A stretch of DNA of 64,000 nt from Bordetella ansorpii (GCF_900078705.1 NZ_FKIF01000002.1:186001-250000), one strand, 5' to 3'; counted from the stretch's first letter, positions 21,619 to 33,134 are shown. The notes: generated by a model not told the origin, from the letters alone. Program-made: numbers and translations.

Positions 21619-21667
21619 ATACCTAGCCCCCGGATGGTCCGGGGCCTGTTTGCATTACCATGACGCC

Positions 21668-22972
21668 ATGGCTTTGATCAATCGTCTCGACTCCCGCGAC
21701 CCTGGGTTCGCTTCCGCACTGTCCAAGCTGCTGGCCTTCGAAGCCGGCGAGGACGAGTCCATCGACCGTGCCGCCGCCGGCATCCTGGCCGACGTGCGCA
21801 CGCGCGGCGACGCCGCGCTGCTGGAGTACACCCATCGATTCGACCGCGTGCCGGCCGAATCGGTCCAAGCCCTGGAAATCCCCAAATCCGAGTGGCAAGC
21901 GGCCCTGGCCTCGCTGCCCGCGGCCCAGCGCAATGCGCTGGAAGCCGCCGCCGACCGCGTGCGCGCCTACCACGAGCGCCAGCGCGGCGAGACCTGGACC
22001 TACACCGAAGCCGACGGCACCCTGCTGGGCCAGCAGATCACCCCCCTCGACCGCGTGGGCCTGTACGTGCCCGGCGGCAAGGCGGCGTATCCCTCCTCGG
22101 TATTGATGAATGCCATTCCCGCCAAGGTCGCCGGCGTACCCGAAGTGATCATGGTCACGCCCACGCCCGACGGCGTGCGCAACCCCATCGTGCTGGCCGC
22201 GGCCGCCATCAGCGGCGTCGACCGGGCCTTCGCCATCGGCGGCGCGCAGGCCGTCGGCGCGTTGGCCTACGGCACCGCCACCGTGCCTTCCGTGGACAAG
22301 ATCGTCGGCCCGGGCAACGCCTACGTCGCTGCCGCCAAGCGCCGCGTGTTCGGCGTGGTCGGCATCGACATGATCGCCGGCCCCAGCGAAATCCTGGTCA
22401 TCTGCGACGGCAAGACGCCCGCCGATTGGATCGCCATGGACCTGTTCTCGCAGGCCGAGCACGACGAGTTGGCCCAGTCCATCCTGCTGTGCCCCGACGC
22501 CGCCTTCATCGAAGAGGTCGAGGCCGCCATCGCCCGCCTGTTGCCCACCCTGCCGCGCGTGGACATCCTGCGCGCCAGCCTGGCCAACCGCGGCGCGCTC
22601 ATCCTGGTGCGCGACCTGGAAGAAGCCTGTGCCATCGCCAACGACATCGCGCCCGAGCACCTGGAAATCTCCACCGAGCAGCCCGAAGTCTGGACGGCCA
22701 GGATCCGCCACGCCGGCGCCATCTTCATGGGCCGCTACAGCTCCGAGTCGCTGGGCGACTACTGCGCCGGCCCCAACCACGTCCTGCCCACGTCCCGTAC
22801 CGCGCGCTTCTCGTCGCCGCTGGGCGTGTACGATTTCCAGAAGCGTTCCAGCCTGATCCAGGTGTCGCACCAGGGCGCGCAGACGCTGGGCAGGATCGCG
22901 GCCGAACTCGCGCTGGGCGAAGGCCTGCAGGCGCACGCCGCCAGCGCGCAATACCGGCTCGACAAGGCATGA
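21668..22972 (+). CDS. hisD: histidinol dehydrogenase
   Basis: Zinc enzyme for the last two oxidations of histidine synthesis, histidinol to histidine with two NAD. 434 residues from the ATG at 21668; a TTG at 21650 is in frame but adds nothing conserved. Signature regions: [65 protein letters not shown] (zinc ligands Gln/His), EHLEI and the C-terminal [15 protein letters not shown]. It overlaps hisC by ATGA. Confidence 0.97.
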   Translation: MALINRLDSRDPGFASALSKLLAFEAGEDESIDRAAAGILADVRTRGDAALLEYTHRFDRVPAESVQALEIPKSEWQAALASLPAAQRNALEAAADRVRAYHERQRGETWTYTEADGTLLGQQITPLDRVGLYVPGGKAAYPSSVLMNAIPAKVAGVPEVIMVTPTPDGVRNPIVLAAAAISGVDRAFAIGGAQAVGALAYGTATVPSVDKIVGPGNAYVAAAKRRVFGVVGIDMIAGPSEILVICDGKTPADWIAMDLFSQAEHDELAQSILLCPDAAFIEEVEAAIARLLPTLPRVDILRASLANRGALILVRDLEEACAIANDIAPEHLEISTEQPEVWTARIRHAGAIFMGRYSSESLGDYCAGPNHVLPTSRTARFSSPLGVYDFQKRSSLIQVSHQGAQTLGRIAAELALGEGLQAHAASAQYRLDKA

Positions 22973-24066
22973 CCTCCGATCCGGTTTCCGGGCGTATCGC
23001 CGACACGATACGCGCCGGCATCCGCGCCCAGCAGGCCTATCCGGTCCCCCACGCCACGGGCTTCATCAAGCTCGACGCGATGGAGTCGCCCTATGCGCTG
23101 CCCGCGGCCGTGCGCGCCGAAGTGGCCGCCGCCGTCGCCGCCGCGCCGCTGAACCGCTATCCCGAAGGCGACCTGTCCGCGCTGGCGCAACAGGTGCGCC
23201 AGGCCTTCGGCGTGCCCGAAGCAGCCGGCCTGCTGTTCGGCAATGGCTCCGACGAACTGATCCATCTGGTCATCCAGGCGTGCTGCGAACCCGGCGACGT
23301 CGTGCTGTCGCCCTGGCCCTCGTTCGTGTATTTCGACATCGCGGCGCGCCTGTCGCATGCCCGTTTCGTCGGCGTGCCGCTGACGGCCGACTTGCGGCTC
23401 GATCTGCCCGCCATGCTGGCCGCCATCGCCGAACATCGCCCCAAGGTGGTGTTCCTGGCATTGCCCAACAACCCCACCGGCGGCCTGTGGCGCGCATCCG
23501 ACGTGCAGGCCATCCTGGATGCCGCGCCCGGCCTGGTGGTGCTGGACGAGGCCTACCAACCGTTCGCCGGCAGCACCTGGATGCCGCGCGCCGCCGAACT
23601 GCCCAACGCCGTCGTGCTGCGCACGGTCTCCAAGATCGGCCTTGCGGGACTGCGTTTCGGTTACCTGGCCGGCCATCCCGCCTGGACCACCCAGATCGAC
23701 AAGGTGCGCCCGCCCTACAACCTGGGCGTGCTGGTGCAGGCCGCGTTGCGCGCCGTGCTGCCGCACAAGGCGCTGCTGGACGAGCAGGCCGCCCGCCTGC
23801 GCGCCGACCGCCAGCCCCTGGCCAACGCCCTGGCCGAGCTGCCCGGCGTACAGGTGTACGACAGCGCCGCAAACTTCCTTCTTGCGCGCTTTTCCGGCAA
23901 GAAAGACGCAAACGCCGTGCATCTCGAACTGAAAACGCGCAATATACTGGTAAAGAACTTCTCGTCGGCCCATCCGCTGCTCAACGGATGCCTGCGCATC
24001 TCGGTAGGCGCTCCCGACGAGAACGCGGCCTTGCTGGCCGCCCTGCAAGACATCCTGAGTCCCTGA
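22969..24066 (+). CDS. hisC: histidinol-phosphate aminotransferase
   Basis: PLP enzyme that transfers an amino group from glutamate to imidazole-acetol phosphate. 365 residues starting at an ATG that overlaps the hisD stop. Class I/II aminotransferase marks: [53 protein letters not shown], the aspartate of [10 protein letters not shown], the PLP-binding lysine in [18 protein letters not shown], and the C-terminal substrate arginine in [11 protein letters not shown]. hisB starts one base after the stop. Confidence 0.96.
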   Translation: MTSDPVSGRIADTIRAGIRAQQAYPVPHATGFIKLDAMESPYALPAAVRAEVAAAVAAAPLNRYPEGDLSALAQQVRQAFGVPEAAGLLFGNGSDELIHLVIQACCEPGDVVLSPWPSFVYFDIAARLSHARFVGVPLTADLRLDLPAMLAAIAEHRPKVVFLALPNNPTGGLWRASDVQAILDAAPGLVVLDEAYQPFAGSTWMPRAAELPNAVVLRTVSKIGLAGLRFGYLAGHPAWTTQIDKVRPPYNLGVLVQAALRAVLPHKALLDEQAARLRADRQPLANALAELPGVQVYDSAANFLLARFSGKKDANAVHLELKTRNILVKNFSSAHPLLNGCLRISVGAPDENAALLAALQDILSP

Positions 24067-24067
24067 C

Positions 24068-24655
24068 ATGCGCACCGCAGAAATCACCCGCAATACCAAC
24101 GAGACCCGCATCCGCGTCGCGATCGACCTGGACGGCACGGGCAAGCAGAGCATCGCCACCGGCGTGCCCTTCCTGGACCACATGCTCGACCAGATCGCGC
24201 GCCATGGCCTCATCGACATGGACATCCAGTGCGAGGGCGACCTGCACATCGACGACCACCACACCGTCGAGGACGTCGGCATCACGCTGGGCATGGCCAT
24301 CGCCCAGGCCATCGGCGACAAGAAGGGCCTGCGCCGCTACGGCCACGCCTACGTGCCGCTGGACGAAGCCCTGTCGCGCGTGGTCATCGACTTCTCCGGC
24401 CGTCCCGGCCTGGAATATCACATCGACTTCACGCGCGCGCGCATCGGCAACTTCGACGTCGACCTCACGCGTGAATTCTTCCAGGGCCTGGTCAACCATG
24501 CCCTGATGACGCTGCACATCGACAACCTGCGCGGCTTCAACGCGCACCATCAGTGCGAAACCGTCTTCAAGGCCTTCGGCCGCGCGCTGCGGATGGCCGC
24601 CGAGGTCGACCCGCGCATGGCCGGCGTCGTGCCGTCCACCAAGGGCGTGCTGTAA
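24068..24655 (+). CDS. hisB: imidazoleglycerol-phosphate dehydratase
   Basis: Manganese enzyme for the sixth step of histidine synthesis. 195 residues, so it is the single-function form without the phosphatase domain found in E. coli HisB. Metal-binding motifs [14 protein letters not shown] (as [17 protein letters not shown]) and the second, [19 protein letters not shown], are both intact; [13 protein letters not shown] and [15 protein letters not shown] are also typical. A separate histidinol-phosphatase must be encoded elsewhere. hisH begins 47 bases later. Confidence 0.97.
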   Translation: MRTAEITRNTNETRIRVAIDLDGTGKQSIATGVPFLDHMLDQIARHGLIDMDIQCEGDLHIDDHHTVEDVGITLGMAIAQAIGDKKGLRRYGHAYVPLDEALSRVVIDFSGRPGLEYHIDFTRARIGNFDVDLTREFFQGLVNHALMTLHIDNLRGFNAHHQCETVFKAFGRALRMAAEVDPRMAGVVPSTKGVL

Positions 24656-24702
24656 GCGCGCCGCGCGGCTCCCTTCTTCCACCTACGTACGCACTCGAAC
24701 CC

Positions 24703-25377
24703 GTGAGCACTATCGCCATCGTCGACTATGGAATGGGCAACTTCCATTCCGTCGCGCGCGCCCTGAAATTCGCCGCCCCCGACGCCGACATCCGCATCTG
24801 CAACCAGGCCAGCGACATCGACGCGGCCGACCGTGTCGTCTTTCCCGGCCAGGGCGCCATGCCCGACTGCATGCGCACGCTGAACCAGTCCGGCCTGCGC
24901 GAGGCGGTACTGCGCGCCGCGCGCAACAAGCCCCTGCTGGGCGTGTGCGTGGGCGAACAGATGCTGTTCGACCTGAGCGAGGAAGGCGACACGCCTTGCC
25001 TGTCGGTGTTTCCCGGCTCGGTGCGCCGCTTCGCGGGCGAACAATTCGCGGCGCCGGTCTGCGGCGAAGGCGAGGGCGCCGTGCCCGCCGACATGCAAGA
25101 GCGCCTGAAAGTGCCTCACATGGGCTGGAACCAAGTCCGCCAGACGCGCTCTCATGCCCTGTGGTCCGGCATTCCCGACCACACGCACTTCTACTTCGTC
25201 CACAGCTATTACGCGGCCCCGGCCGATCCGGCACTGACCGTGGGCGAAAGCGACTATGGCCTTGCCTTTACCTGCGCCGTGGCCGCCGCTAACATTTTCG
25301 CGGTGCAGTTCCACCCCGAGAAGAGCGCCGAGCACGGTTTGCGGCTGTATCGCAATTTTGTAGACTGGAATCCCTGA
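24703..25377 (+). CDS. hisH: imidazole glycerol phosphate synthase glutaminase subunit
   Basis: Glutaminase that feeds ammonia to HisF. 224 residues from a GTG at 24703 ([13 protein letters not shown]); no ATG lies near this conserved start. Catalytic cysteine 82 in [12 protein letters not shown], and His/Glu of the triad in [10 protein letters not shown]. The usual GVCLGMQ is slightly changed to GVCVGEQ. Residues about 105-130 ([20 protein letters not shown]) are longer than in E. coli. It pairs with hisF downstream. Confidence 0.96.
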   Translation: MSTIAIVDYGMGNFHSVARALKFAAPDADIRICNQASDIDAADRVVFPGQGAMPDCMRTLNQSGLREAVLRAARNKPLLGVCVGEQMLFDLSEEGDTPCLSVFPGSVRRFAGEQFAAPVCGEGEGAVPADMQERLKVPHMGWNQVRQTRSHALWSGIPDHTHFYFVHSYYAAPADPALTVGESDYGLAFTCAVAAANIFAVQFHPEKSAEHGLRLYRNFVDWNP

Positions 25378-25457
25378 ACCGGCCCGGACGCCGGCCTCGC
25401 AAAGCCCCGGTCAGGACCTCTCAACCGCTTTTCAAGCTCGCACATACAATCACGACC

Positions 25458-26198
25458 ATGCTGCTGATCCCCGCCATCGATCTCAAAGACGGGCGCTGCG
25501 TGCGCCTCCGCCAGGGCGACCTGGACGATGCTACGGTGTTCTCCGAAGACCCCGCCGCCATGGCCAGACTATGGCTCGAAAGCGGTGCCCGGCGCCTGCA
25601 TCTGGTGGACCTGAACGGCGCCGTCGCCGGCAAGCCTGCCAACGAGGCGCCCATCAAGGCCATCCTCGAAGCCATCGACGGTGAAATCCCCGTCCAGATC
25701 GGCGGCGGCATCCGCGACCTCGACACCATCGAGCGCTACCTCGACGCCGGCATCTCGTACGTCATCATCGGCACCGCCGCGGTCAAGAATCCCGGCTTCC
25801 TGCACGACGCCTGCGGCGCGTTCCCGGGCAACATCATCGTCGGCCTGGATGCGCGCGACGGCAAGATCGCCACCGACGGCTGGAGCAAGCTCACCCGCCA
25901 CGACGTGCTCGACCTGGCCAAGAAGTTCGAGGACTACGGCTGTGAAGCCATCATCTACACCGACATCGGCCGTGACGGCATGCTGTCGGGCGTCAACGTC
26001 GAGGCCACGGTCCGCCTGGCCCAGCACGTCCGCATCCCCGTGTACGCATCGGGCGGCATCGCCGGCATCCAGGACATCGAGGCGCTGTGCGCGGTCGAGT
26101 CCGAAGGTGTCGAAGGCGCCATCCTGGGCCGCAGCATCTACGAAGGCACGCTCGACTTCCAGGCCGCGCAGGCCCGGGCCGACGAACTCACGCAATGA
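25458..26198 (+). CDS. hisA: ProFAR isomerase HisA
   Basis: (beta/alpha)8-barrel isomerase for the fourth step of histidine synthesis. 246 residues. Catalytic aspartates in [14 protein letters not shown] (first) and in [14 protein letters not shown] (second), with phosphate-binding [11 protein letters not shown] and [15 protein letters not shown]. It starts 80 bases after hisH and ends in an ATGA overlap with hisF. Confidence 0.97.
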   Translation: MLLIPAIDLKDGRCVRLRQGDLDDATVFSEDPAAMARLWLESGARRLHLVDLNGAVAGKPANEAPIKAILEAIDGEIPVQIGGGIRDLDTIERYLDAGISYVIIGTAAVKNPGFLHDACGAFPGNIIVGLDARDGKIATDGWSKLTRHDVLDLAKKFEDYGCEAIIYTDIGRDGMLSGVNVEATVRLAQHVRIPVYASGGIAGIQDIEALCAVESEGVEGAILGRSIYEGTLDFQAAQARADELTQ

Positions 26199-26992
26199 GC
26201 ACCGCCAACGCGCTGACGCGCCGCATCATTCCTTGCCTGGACGTCACCGCGGGACGCGTGGTCAAGGGCGTCAACTTCGTCAACCTGCTGGACGCGGGCG
26301 ATCCGGTCGAGATCGCCCGGCGCTACGACGAGCAGGGCGCCGATGAACTGACGTTCCTGGACATCACCGCCACCAGCGACGGCCGCGACCTGATCCTGCC
26401 CATCATCGAGCAGGTCGCGTCGCAGGTCTTCATTCCGCTGACGGTGGGCGGCGGCGTGCGCCAGGTATCCGACGTGCAGCGCCTGCTCAATGCCGGCGCC
26501 GACAAGATCAGCATCAACAGCGCCGCCGTGGCCAACCCCGAACTGGTGCGCGCCGCGGCCGATTACCACGGTTCGCAATGCATCGTGGTGGCCATCGACG
26601 CCCGCCAGGTGCCCGGCGCCGAGGGCGAACCGCCCCGCTGGGAAGTCTTCACGCACGGCGGCCGCAAGGCCACCGGCCTGGACGCCGTGGCCTGGGCGCG
26701 CCGCATGGCCGCCTATGGCGCCGGCGAAATCCTGCTGACCAGCATGGATCGCGACGGCACCAAGTCCGGCTTCGACCTGGCGCTCACCCGCGCGGTGTCC
26801 GACGCCGTGCCGGTCCCCGTCATCGCCTCTGGCGGCGTGGGCAACCTCGAACACCTGGCCGCCGGCGTCACCACCGGCCGCGCCAGCGCGGTGCTGGCCG
26901 CCAGCATCTTCCACTTCGGCCAGCACACCGTGGGCGAGTGCAAGCGGTTCATGGCCGAACGCGGCATCACTGTCCGACTGGATCAACAATGA
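26195..26992 (+). CDS. hisF: imidazole glycerol phosphate synthase cyclase subunit
   Basis: (beta/alpha)8-barrel cyclase that, with HisH, forms imidazole glycerol phosphate and AICAR. 265 residues. Catalytic aspartates in [19 protein letters not shown] and in [17 protein letters not shown]; phosphate sites [12 protein letters not shown] and [13 protein letters not shown]. The start is the ATG overlapping the hisA stop; a longer open frame upstream lies inside hisA. It overlaps hisI the same way. Confidence 0.97.
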   Translation: MSTANALTRRIIPCLDVTAGRVVKGVNFVNLLDAGDPVEIARRYDEQGADELTFLDITATSDGRDLILPIIEQVASQVFIPLTVGGGVRQVSDVQRLLNAGADKISINSAAVANPELVRAAADYHGSQCIVVAIDARQVPGAEGEPPRWEVFTHGGRKATGLDAVAWARRMAAYGAGEILLTSMDRDGTKSGFDLALTRAVSDAVPVPVIASGGVGNLEHLAAGVTTGRASAVLAASIFHFGQHTVGECKRFMAERGITVRLDQQ

Positions 26993-27399
26993 GCATCGCC
27001 ACCGACCCCTCGTGGATGTCCGAAGTCGTCTTCGACGACAAGGGCCTGATTCCCGCCATCGCCCAGGACGCCGACAACGGCCAGATCCTGATGGTGGCCT
27101 GGATGAATCGCGAATCCCTGGCGGAAACCGCCGCCACCGGACGCGCCGTGTACTGGTCGCGTTCGCGCAACCGCCTGTGGCGCAAGGGCGAAGAGTCCGG
27201 CCACATGCAGCACGTGCACGAACTGCGCCTGGACTGCGACGGCGACGTGGTGCTGCTGAAGGTCCACCAGGACGGCGGCATCGCCTGCCACACCGGCCGC
27301 GCCAGCTGCTTCTACCGCCGCCTGGAAGGCACGGCCGACCAGGCCGAATGGAGCACCGTCGATCCCGTCCTGAAAGACCCCGAGCTCATCTACAAATGA
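26989..27399 (+). CDS. hisI: phosphoribosyl-AMP cyclohydrolase
   Basis: Zinc hydrolase that opens the adenine ring of PR-AMP, the third step. 136 residues, separate from HisE as in most betaproteobacteria. Motifs: [32 protein letters not shown], the metal-binding DCDGD and zinc cysteines in [14 protein letters not shown]. Start and stop overlap the neighbours by ATGA. Confidence 0.96.
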   Translation: MSIATDPSWMSEVVFDDKGLIPAIAQDADNGQILMVAWMNRESLAETAATGRAVYWSRSRNRLWRKGEESGHMQHVHELRLDCDGDVVLLKVHQDGGIACHTGRASCFYRRLEGTADQAEWSTVDPVLKDPELIYK

Positions 27400-27743
27400 C
27401 CGACGCCCTGAATTCCGCCGACATCCTGGCGCGCCTGGCCGAAACCGTCGCCTCGCGCCATCCCGACCGCGGCGGCGATCCGGCCACGTCCTACGTGGCC
27501 AAGCTGCTGAAAAAAGGGCCCGACTCGTTCCTGAAGAAGATCGGAGAAGAAGCGACCGAACTGGTCATGGCCGCCAAGGACGGCGTGCCCGACCGTATCA
27601 TTAACGAGACAGCCGACCTCTGGTTTCACAGCGTGGTCATGCTCGCTTACTACAATCTGAGCCCCGAGGACGTACTGGCCGAATTGGCCCGCCGCGAAGG
27701 CCTTTCGGGCCTGGAAGAAAAAGCGCGGCGTCCGGCCGACTGA
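27396..27743 (+). CDS. hisE: phosphoribosyl-ATP pyrophosphatase
   Basis: All-alpha MazG-like pyrophosphatase for the second step of histidine synthesis. 115 residues. Metal-binding glutamates in [17 protein letters not shown], followed by [18 protein letters not shown]. The ATG overlaps the hisI stop. It ends the his genes; hinT begins 11 bases later on the same strand. Confidence 0.95.
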   Translation: MTDALNSADILARLAETVASRHPDRGGDPATSYVAKLLKKGPDSFLKKIGEEATELVMAAKDGVPDRIINETADLWFHSVVMLAYYNLSPEDVLAELARREGLSGLEEKARRPAD

Positions 27744-27754
27744 ACGGTCACTTG

Positions 27755-28123
27755 ATGAGCGACACCTGTATTTTCTGCAAGATCGTGCGTGGCGAGATCC
27801 CGGCGAAACGTGTCTACGAAGACGACGATTTCGTCGCCTTCCACGACATTTCCCCCGCGGCGCCCGTGCACTTGCTGTTGATTCCGCGCCGCCACCGGGT
27901 TTCCCTGCAGGACGCCGGCCCCGACGACGCCGGCTGGTTGGGTAAAATGGTCGCATTGGCCCCCCGGCTGGCAGCTGAGAACGGCTGCAGGCCCGGCCCA
28001 GAAGGCGGGTTCCGGCTGGTGGCCAATTCCGGCGTGGACGGAGGCCAGGAAGTCCCCCATCTGCATTTCCACATCATCGGTGGTCCGCGGCCCTGGCACG
28101 GGCGTGTGGCCGTCAACGCCTAA
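27755..28123 (+). CDS. hinT: HIT family purine-nucleoside phosphoramidase HinT
   Basis: Small histidine-triad hydrolase acting on nucleoside phosphoramidates and aminoacyl-AMP. 122 residues from the ATG at 27755 (a TTG three bases earlier is also in frame). The histidine triad is [29 protein letters not shown] is the usual N-terminus with two cysteines for a possible zinc site. It links the his genes to tatABC. Confidence 0.93.
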   Translation: MSDTCIFCKIVRGEIPAKRVYEDDDFVAFHDISPAAPVHLLLIPRRHRVSLQDAGPDDAGWLGKMVALAPRLAAENGCRPGPEGGFRLVANSGVDGGQEVPHLHFHIIGGPRPWHGRVAVNA

Positions 28124-28139
28124 TTCACGGAGAACTTCC

Positions 28140-28370
28140 ATGGGCAGCTTTAGCATCTGGCATTGGTTGATCGTTCTGGTCATCGTCGCGCTCGTTTTCG
28201 GCACGAAGAAACTGCGCAACATCGGTGGCGACCTGGGCGGCGCCGTCAAGGGCTTCAAGGACGGCATGAAGGAAGCCTCCAGCGAACCCACGGCGCAAGA
28301 GAAGGTCGCCCAGAACCGCGTTGCCGATGACACCATCGACGTCGACGCCCGCGAAAAGACGCGTTCCTGA
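28140..28370 (+). CDS. tatA: Sec-independent translocase subunit TatA
   Basis: Pore-forming subunit of the twin-arginine translocase. 76 residues: one N-terminal membrane helix ([15 protein letters not shown]), the hinge [14 protein letters not shown], an amphipathic helix ([12 protein letters not shown]) and an acidic tail. An ACGGAGA ribosome site precedes the ATG at 28140. It is followed by tatB. Confidence 0.95.
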   Translation: MGSFSIWHWLIVLVIVALVFGTKKLRNIGGDLGGAVKGFKDGMKEASSEPTAQEKVAQNRVADDTIDVDAREKTRS

Positions 28371-28446
28371 TCCCAGCGGCCCGTCTTCCTGACGGCCGGG
28401 CGTCCGAGCCTGGCCGTTCCCGTTTTCTTTTTCAATCGGCTGCCGC

Positions 28447-29115
28447 ATGTTTGATGTGAGCTTCACCGAGCTGCTGATCATCGGCGTGGTCGCGCTGGTG
28501 GTGATCGGCCCCGAGCGCCTGCCCAAGGTGGCGCGCACTGTCGGCCACCTGCTGGGCCGCGCGCAGCGCTACGTCAACGACGTCAAGTCCGACATCCAGC
28601 GCGAAATCGAACTCGACGAGCTGCGCAAGTTCAAGGAGAACATGGACGCGGCCGCCAGCGACATGCAGAACACGCTGCGCGACACCGAGAATTCGCTGCG
28701 CAGCGCCGAGCAAAGCATCCGCGCCGACCTCGGCACCACCTCGCAAGAGGTCAAGGAAGCCGCGGCCGCCACCCTCCAGGAAGCCAAGGCCTCGGTCTCC
28801 AGCGCCGCCCAGGAAGTGAAGGAAGCGCTCGACTCCGACAAGCCGGCCAACGAGCCGGCCACCGAACCTGCGCCGTCCCCCTCTGGCGCCGCCGCGCCGG
28901 CGGCCGAAGCCGTCATCACGGCCGCCGCGCCAGGGTCCACGCCGGCTGCCACGCCCGTGCAGACGGCAGCGGCCGCCTCCGTGGCGGCGCCAGTCCCGGC
29001 GCCCGTTGCCCCGGCCCCCATCGCGCCGCATGACGGCCAGGCCGTCCGCCCCCCCCCGACGCCCGCCCCCGAGCCGGCCCCCAAGAATCCACCGCCTACC
29101 GGTACCCCCACGTGA
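28447..29115 (+). CDS. tatB: Sec-independent translocase subunit TatB
   Basis: Works with TatC in recognising twin-arginine signals. 222 residues: membrane helix ELLIIGVVALVVIGPERLP with the conserved Glu8 and Gly-Pro hinge, a long amphipathic/coiled-coil stretch (about residues 25-130), then a long Ala/Pro-rich tail of about 90 residues that looks disordered. The tail is low-complexity and longer than in E. coli. It overlaps tatC by GTGA. Confidence 0.94.
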   Translation: MFDVSFTELLIIGVVALVVIGPERLPKVARTVGHLLGRAQRYVNDVKSDIQREIELDELRKFKENMDAAASDMQNTLRDTENSLRSAEQSIRADLGTTSQEVKEAAAATLQEAKASVSSAAQEVKEALDSDKPANEPATEPAPSPSGAAAPAAEAVITAAAPGSTPAATPVQTAAAASVAAPVPAPVAPAPIAPHDGQAVRPPPTPAPEPAPKNPPPTGTPT

Positions 29116-29912
29116 GCCAGCACGCCCCCAACGCAGACCAAGAGCAGCCCGAGGAAAGCTTCATTTCCCATCTGGTCGAGCTGCGCACACGGCTGATCCG
29201 CGCAGGCGGTAGCGTGCTCGCGGTGTTCATCGTGCTGTTCCTGTACCCCGGCGCCTCGGCCATCTACGACGTGCTGGCCCAGCCCATGCTGGCGTCGCTG
29301 CCGCAAGGCACCACCATGATCGCCACGGGCGTCATCACGCCGTTCATGGTGCCGATAAAGGTCACGATGATGGCGGCCTTCGTCATCGCGCTGCCGATCG
29401 TGCTGTACCAAGCCTGGGCCTTCGTCGCCCCCGGCCTGTATCGCCACGAGAAACAGCTGGCCCTGCCGCTGATCGTCTCCAGCACGCTGCTGTTCATTCT
29501 GGGGATGATGTTCTGCTATTTCTTCGTGTTCCGCACGGTGTTTCACTTCATCGCGACCTTCGCGCCGAAGTCGATCACGCCCGCGCCGGACATCGAGGCC
29601 TATCTCAGCTTCGTCATGACCATGTTCATGGCGTTCGGCATCACCTTCGAGGTGCCGGTGGCCGTCGTGCTGCTGGTCAAGATGGGCATCGTCGAACTGA
29701 AGAAGCTGCGCACCATGCGCGGCTACGTGGTGGTCGGCGCCTTCATCATCGCCGCCGTGGTCACGCCGCCCGACGTGGTCAGCCAGTTCATGCTGGCCGT
29801 GCCGCTGTGCATCCTGTTCGAGGTGGGGTTGTTATGCGCCCGACTGGTCACGCCACGAGAATCGGAGGGCGAGGAGAAGGACGGCAGCAACGCGATCAGC
29901 GAACGCAACTGA
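29112..29912 (+). CDS. tatC: Sec-independent translocase subunit TatC
   Basis: Polytopic receptor for twin-arginine signal peptides. 266 residues with six membrane helices. Family marks: SFISHLVELRTRLIRAG, PFMVPIKVTMMAAFVIALP, YQAWAFVAPGLYRHEK and FGITFEVPVAVVLLV. It starts with GTG at 29112 overlapping the tatB stop. A likely client, the Rieske protein PetA, is encoded 3 kb downstream. Confidence 0.96.
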   Translation: MSQHAPNADQEQPEESFISHLVELRTRLIRAGGSVLAVFIVLFLYPGASAIYDVLAQPMLASLPQGTTMIATGVITPFMVPIKVTMMAAFVIALPIVLYQAWAFVAPGLYRHEKQLALPLIVSSTLLFILGMMFCYFFVFRTVFHFIATFAPKSITPAPDIEAYLSFVMTMFMAFGITFEVPVAVVLLVKMGIVELKKLRTMRGYVVVGAFIIAAVVTPPDVVSQFMLAVPLCILFEVGLLCARLVTPRESEGEEKDGSNAISERN

Positions 29913-29924
29913 TCTTGCCTTGCT

Positions 29925-29964
29925 CAGACGACGATGGCGGCCATATGGCCGCCATCGTCGTCTG
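29925..29964. terminator. 40-bp perfect palindrome after tatC, possible terminator
   Basis: Two perfect 20-base arms meet without a spacer at CCAT|ATGG; each arm reads CAGACGACGATGGCGGCCAT. As RNA it would form a very stable hairpin 12 bases after the tatC stop. There is no T-run on either side, so factor-independent termination is uncertain. It may instead protect the 3' end or extrude as a cruciform. Confidence 0.5.
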
Positions 29965-30065
29965 GAGGACCTCAAGAAGAACGCCGCCACGGGCCAGCGC
30001 GTCCTATGTAAATCTGGGACTTATTCACCCTTGTCGCCCCTTACCTGCAACCGTACATTGCATGG

Positions 30066-30466
30066 ATGTCGCTCGCCTACCGCCTGCGCGCCCAGATGCG
30101 ATGGCGCGGAATCAAAAGCCAGACCCAGCTGGCACGCATCTCCGGCGTGGGCCAACCCACGATCCATCGCATTCTCAAGTGCGACGACAGCTACATGCCA
30201 GCGCGCATCACCATCCAGCGCCTGGCCAAAGCCCTGGAAATCACGCCGGCCTGGCTCGAAGGCAACATCGGTCTCGGCCCGCCGCACACGTCGCGCCCGC
30301 CCACGGACGGCTACGACGACGAGATCAAGGTATTGATGGCGCGCCTGCCCACGGACGCGCGCAAGAAGATCGTCGCGGTGGTGCGCTTGATCGCCCAGGA
30401 ACAGGCCCCGCGTGGCCAACCCCCCGGCCCGGCGCCGGAAAGCGCGCCAGGCGCTTCCCAGGCCCC

Positions 30467-30470
<4 letters not shown>
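30066..30470 (+). CDS. XRE-type helix-turn-helix protein
   Basis: 134 residues with an N-terminal lambda-repressor-like HTH (about residues 3-62): RLRAQMRWRGIKSQTQLARISGVGQPTIHRIL, then RITIQRLAKALEITPAWLEG. The C-terminal part is short, with KVLMARLPTDARKKIVAVVRLIAQ and a Pro/Ala tail, and has no peptidase or dimerisation domain I can name. It resembles the DNA-binding half of phage repressors, but no phage genes surround it. It is convergent with the HtrA-type protease gene, overlapping it by four bases. Confidence 0.8.
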
Positions 30471-31642
<1,172 letters not shown>

Positions 31643-31660
31643 GATCCCCACAGGAACGAC

Positions 31661-32437
31661 ATGACGACTACGATCGAGACCCGCGAACTGGCCGCCTGGC
31701 TGGACGGCACGCTGCAGGCGGCGCGCTTCAAAGACTACTGCCCCAACGGCCTGCAGGTCGAGGGCCGCGAATGCATAGGCCACATTATCACCGGCGTCAC
31801 GGCCTCCGAGGCGCTGTTACGCGCCGCGATCGAACGCAATGCCGACGCGGTGCTGGTGCACCACGGGTGGTTCTGGAAGAACGAAGACCCTCGCGTGCGC
31901 GGTCCGCGCCGTACCCGCCTGGCCCTGACGCTGGCGCACGGCCTGAACCTGCTCGCCTACCACCTGCCGCTGGACGCCCACCCGCAACTGGGCAACAACG
32001 CCCAGTTGGCGCGCGTGCTGGGCCTGGAACCCGAACTGGCCAGCGACCAACCCATTACCTGTGGCCACGACGGCCTGATCTGGCTGGGCCGCGCGCCCGG
32101 GCTGAGCACGCTGGGCGAGCTGTCCGCCCGCGTGGCCGAACGCCTGAACCGCGCCCCCCTGACCGTGGGCGACGCGCAACAGCCATTGGGCCGCATTGCG
32201 TGGTGCACCGGCGGCGCGCAAGGCATGATGGCGGACGCCGTCGATGCAGGCGCTACCGTCTACATCACCGGCGAAGCCTCGGAACCCACCGTGCACCTGG
32301 CGCGCGAGACCGGCACCGGCTTCATCGGGGCGGGCCACCACGCCACGGAACGCTATGGCGTGCAGGCCCTCGGGGAAGCCGTCGCGCGGCAGTTCGGCAT
32401 CCGCGTCGAATTCGTCGATATCGACAATCCCGTCTGA
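31661..32437 (+). CDS. Nif3-like dinuclear metal centre protein (YbgI type)
   Basis: 258-residue member of the NIF3/YbgI/GTP cyclohydrolase I type 2-like family, which forms hexameric rings with a two-metal site. Metal ligands are visible in VLVHHGWFW, YHLPLDAH and GHHATERYGV. KDYCPNGLQVEG is the usual N-terminal motif. The biochemical role of the family is unsettled. It is divergent from the protease gene by only 18 bases, so their promoters must overlap each other's coding starts. Confidence 0.93.
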   Translation: MTTTIETRELAAWLDGTLQAARFKDYCPNGLQVEGRECIGHIITGVTASEALLRAAIERNADAVLVHHGWFWKNEDPRVRGPRRTRLALTLAHGLNLLAYHLPLDAHPQLGNNAQLARVLGLEPELASDQPITCGHDGLIWLGRAPGLSTLGELSARVAERLNRAPLTVGDAQQPLGRIAWCTGGAQGMMADAVDAGATVYITGEASEPTVHLARETGTGFIGAGHHATERYGVQALGEAVARQFGIRVEFVDIDNPV

Positions 32438-32461
32438 CGCGGCCGCCGGCCGCACCAGCCT

Positions 32462-32914
32462 TTATTTCCTGAGCAGATCGCGGATCTCGCGCAGCAGCGC
32501 GACGTCCTCGGGCGGCGGCACGGGCTTGGCGGGGGCCGGCGCTTCTTCGTGGCGGCGGCGCGCGGCGTTGATGCCGCGGACCATCAGGAAGATCACGAAG
32601 GCCAGCAGGATGAAGTTGATGAGGATGGTGAGGAAATTACCCCACGCCAGCACGGTGGCGCCCGCCTTGGTCAGGTCGGCGTAGGTCTGCGGGCCGGTAT
32701 AGCCCGCCGGCTGGGACAGCACCAGGAACTTGTTCGTGAAGTCGACGGAGCCGCCGACCAAAAAGTTCACCAGCGGCATGATGATGTCTTTCACCATCGA
32801 GTCGACGATCTTGCTGAACGCCGCGCCGATGATCACGCCGACCGCGAGGTCGACAACACTGCCCTTGACGGCGAATTCGCGGAATTCGTGGAAAAACCCT
32901 TTGGACGAACTCAT
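32462..32914 (-). CDS. mscL: large-conductance mechanosensitive channel
   Basis: Pentameric inner-membrane channel that opens on osmotic downshock. 150 residues, two membrane helices: [45 protein letters not shown] (N-terminal helix and first TM, given here by landmarks) and [20 protein letters not shown]. The gate glycines and the C-terminal charged cluster (RRRHEE) are present. The start at 32914 follows an AGGAG; the longer open frame to 33115 overlaps the petA promoter and was rejected. Divergent from petA. Confidence 0.96.
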   Translation of the reverse strand: MSSSKGFFHEFREFAVKGSVVDLAVGVIIGAAFSKIVDSMVKDIIMPLVNFLVGGSVDFTNKFLVLSQPAGYTGPQTYADLTKAGATVLAWGNFLTILINFILLAFVIFLMVRGINAARRRHEEAPAPAKPVPPPEDVALLREIRDLLRK

Positions 32915-33134
32915 GCCTGCTCCTAGAGATGACGTGCCTGGAAATGGTACTTCCGGGTTGGCCCAGCAAAGCCCGTGCCTGCCGCGTGAGCGCTTGCCGC
33001 CGCATTGTGCTGGATACTGACCCCCCAAAACATATAATATGCGGTTGCTATGGTGTAACACGTGCCAGTACCTAAGTTTGCTGCAAGCCTGATCCAAGTA
33101 GAAGAACAGGCGCATCCACGAGGAAGGGAAGACA

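Noticed and set aside
25378-25457. Separate promoter between hisH and hisA
   Set aside because: The 80-base gap shows no convincing -35/-10 pair; read-through from hisH is simpler.
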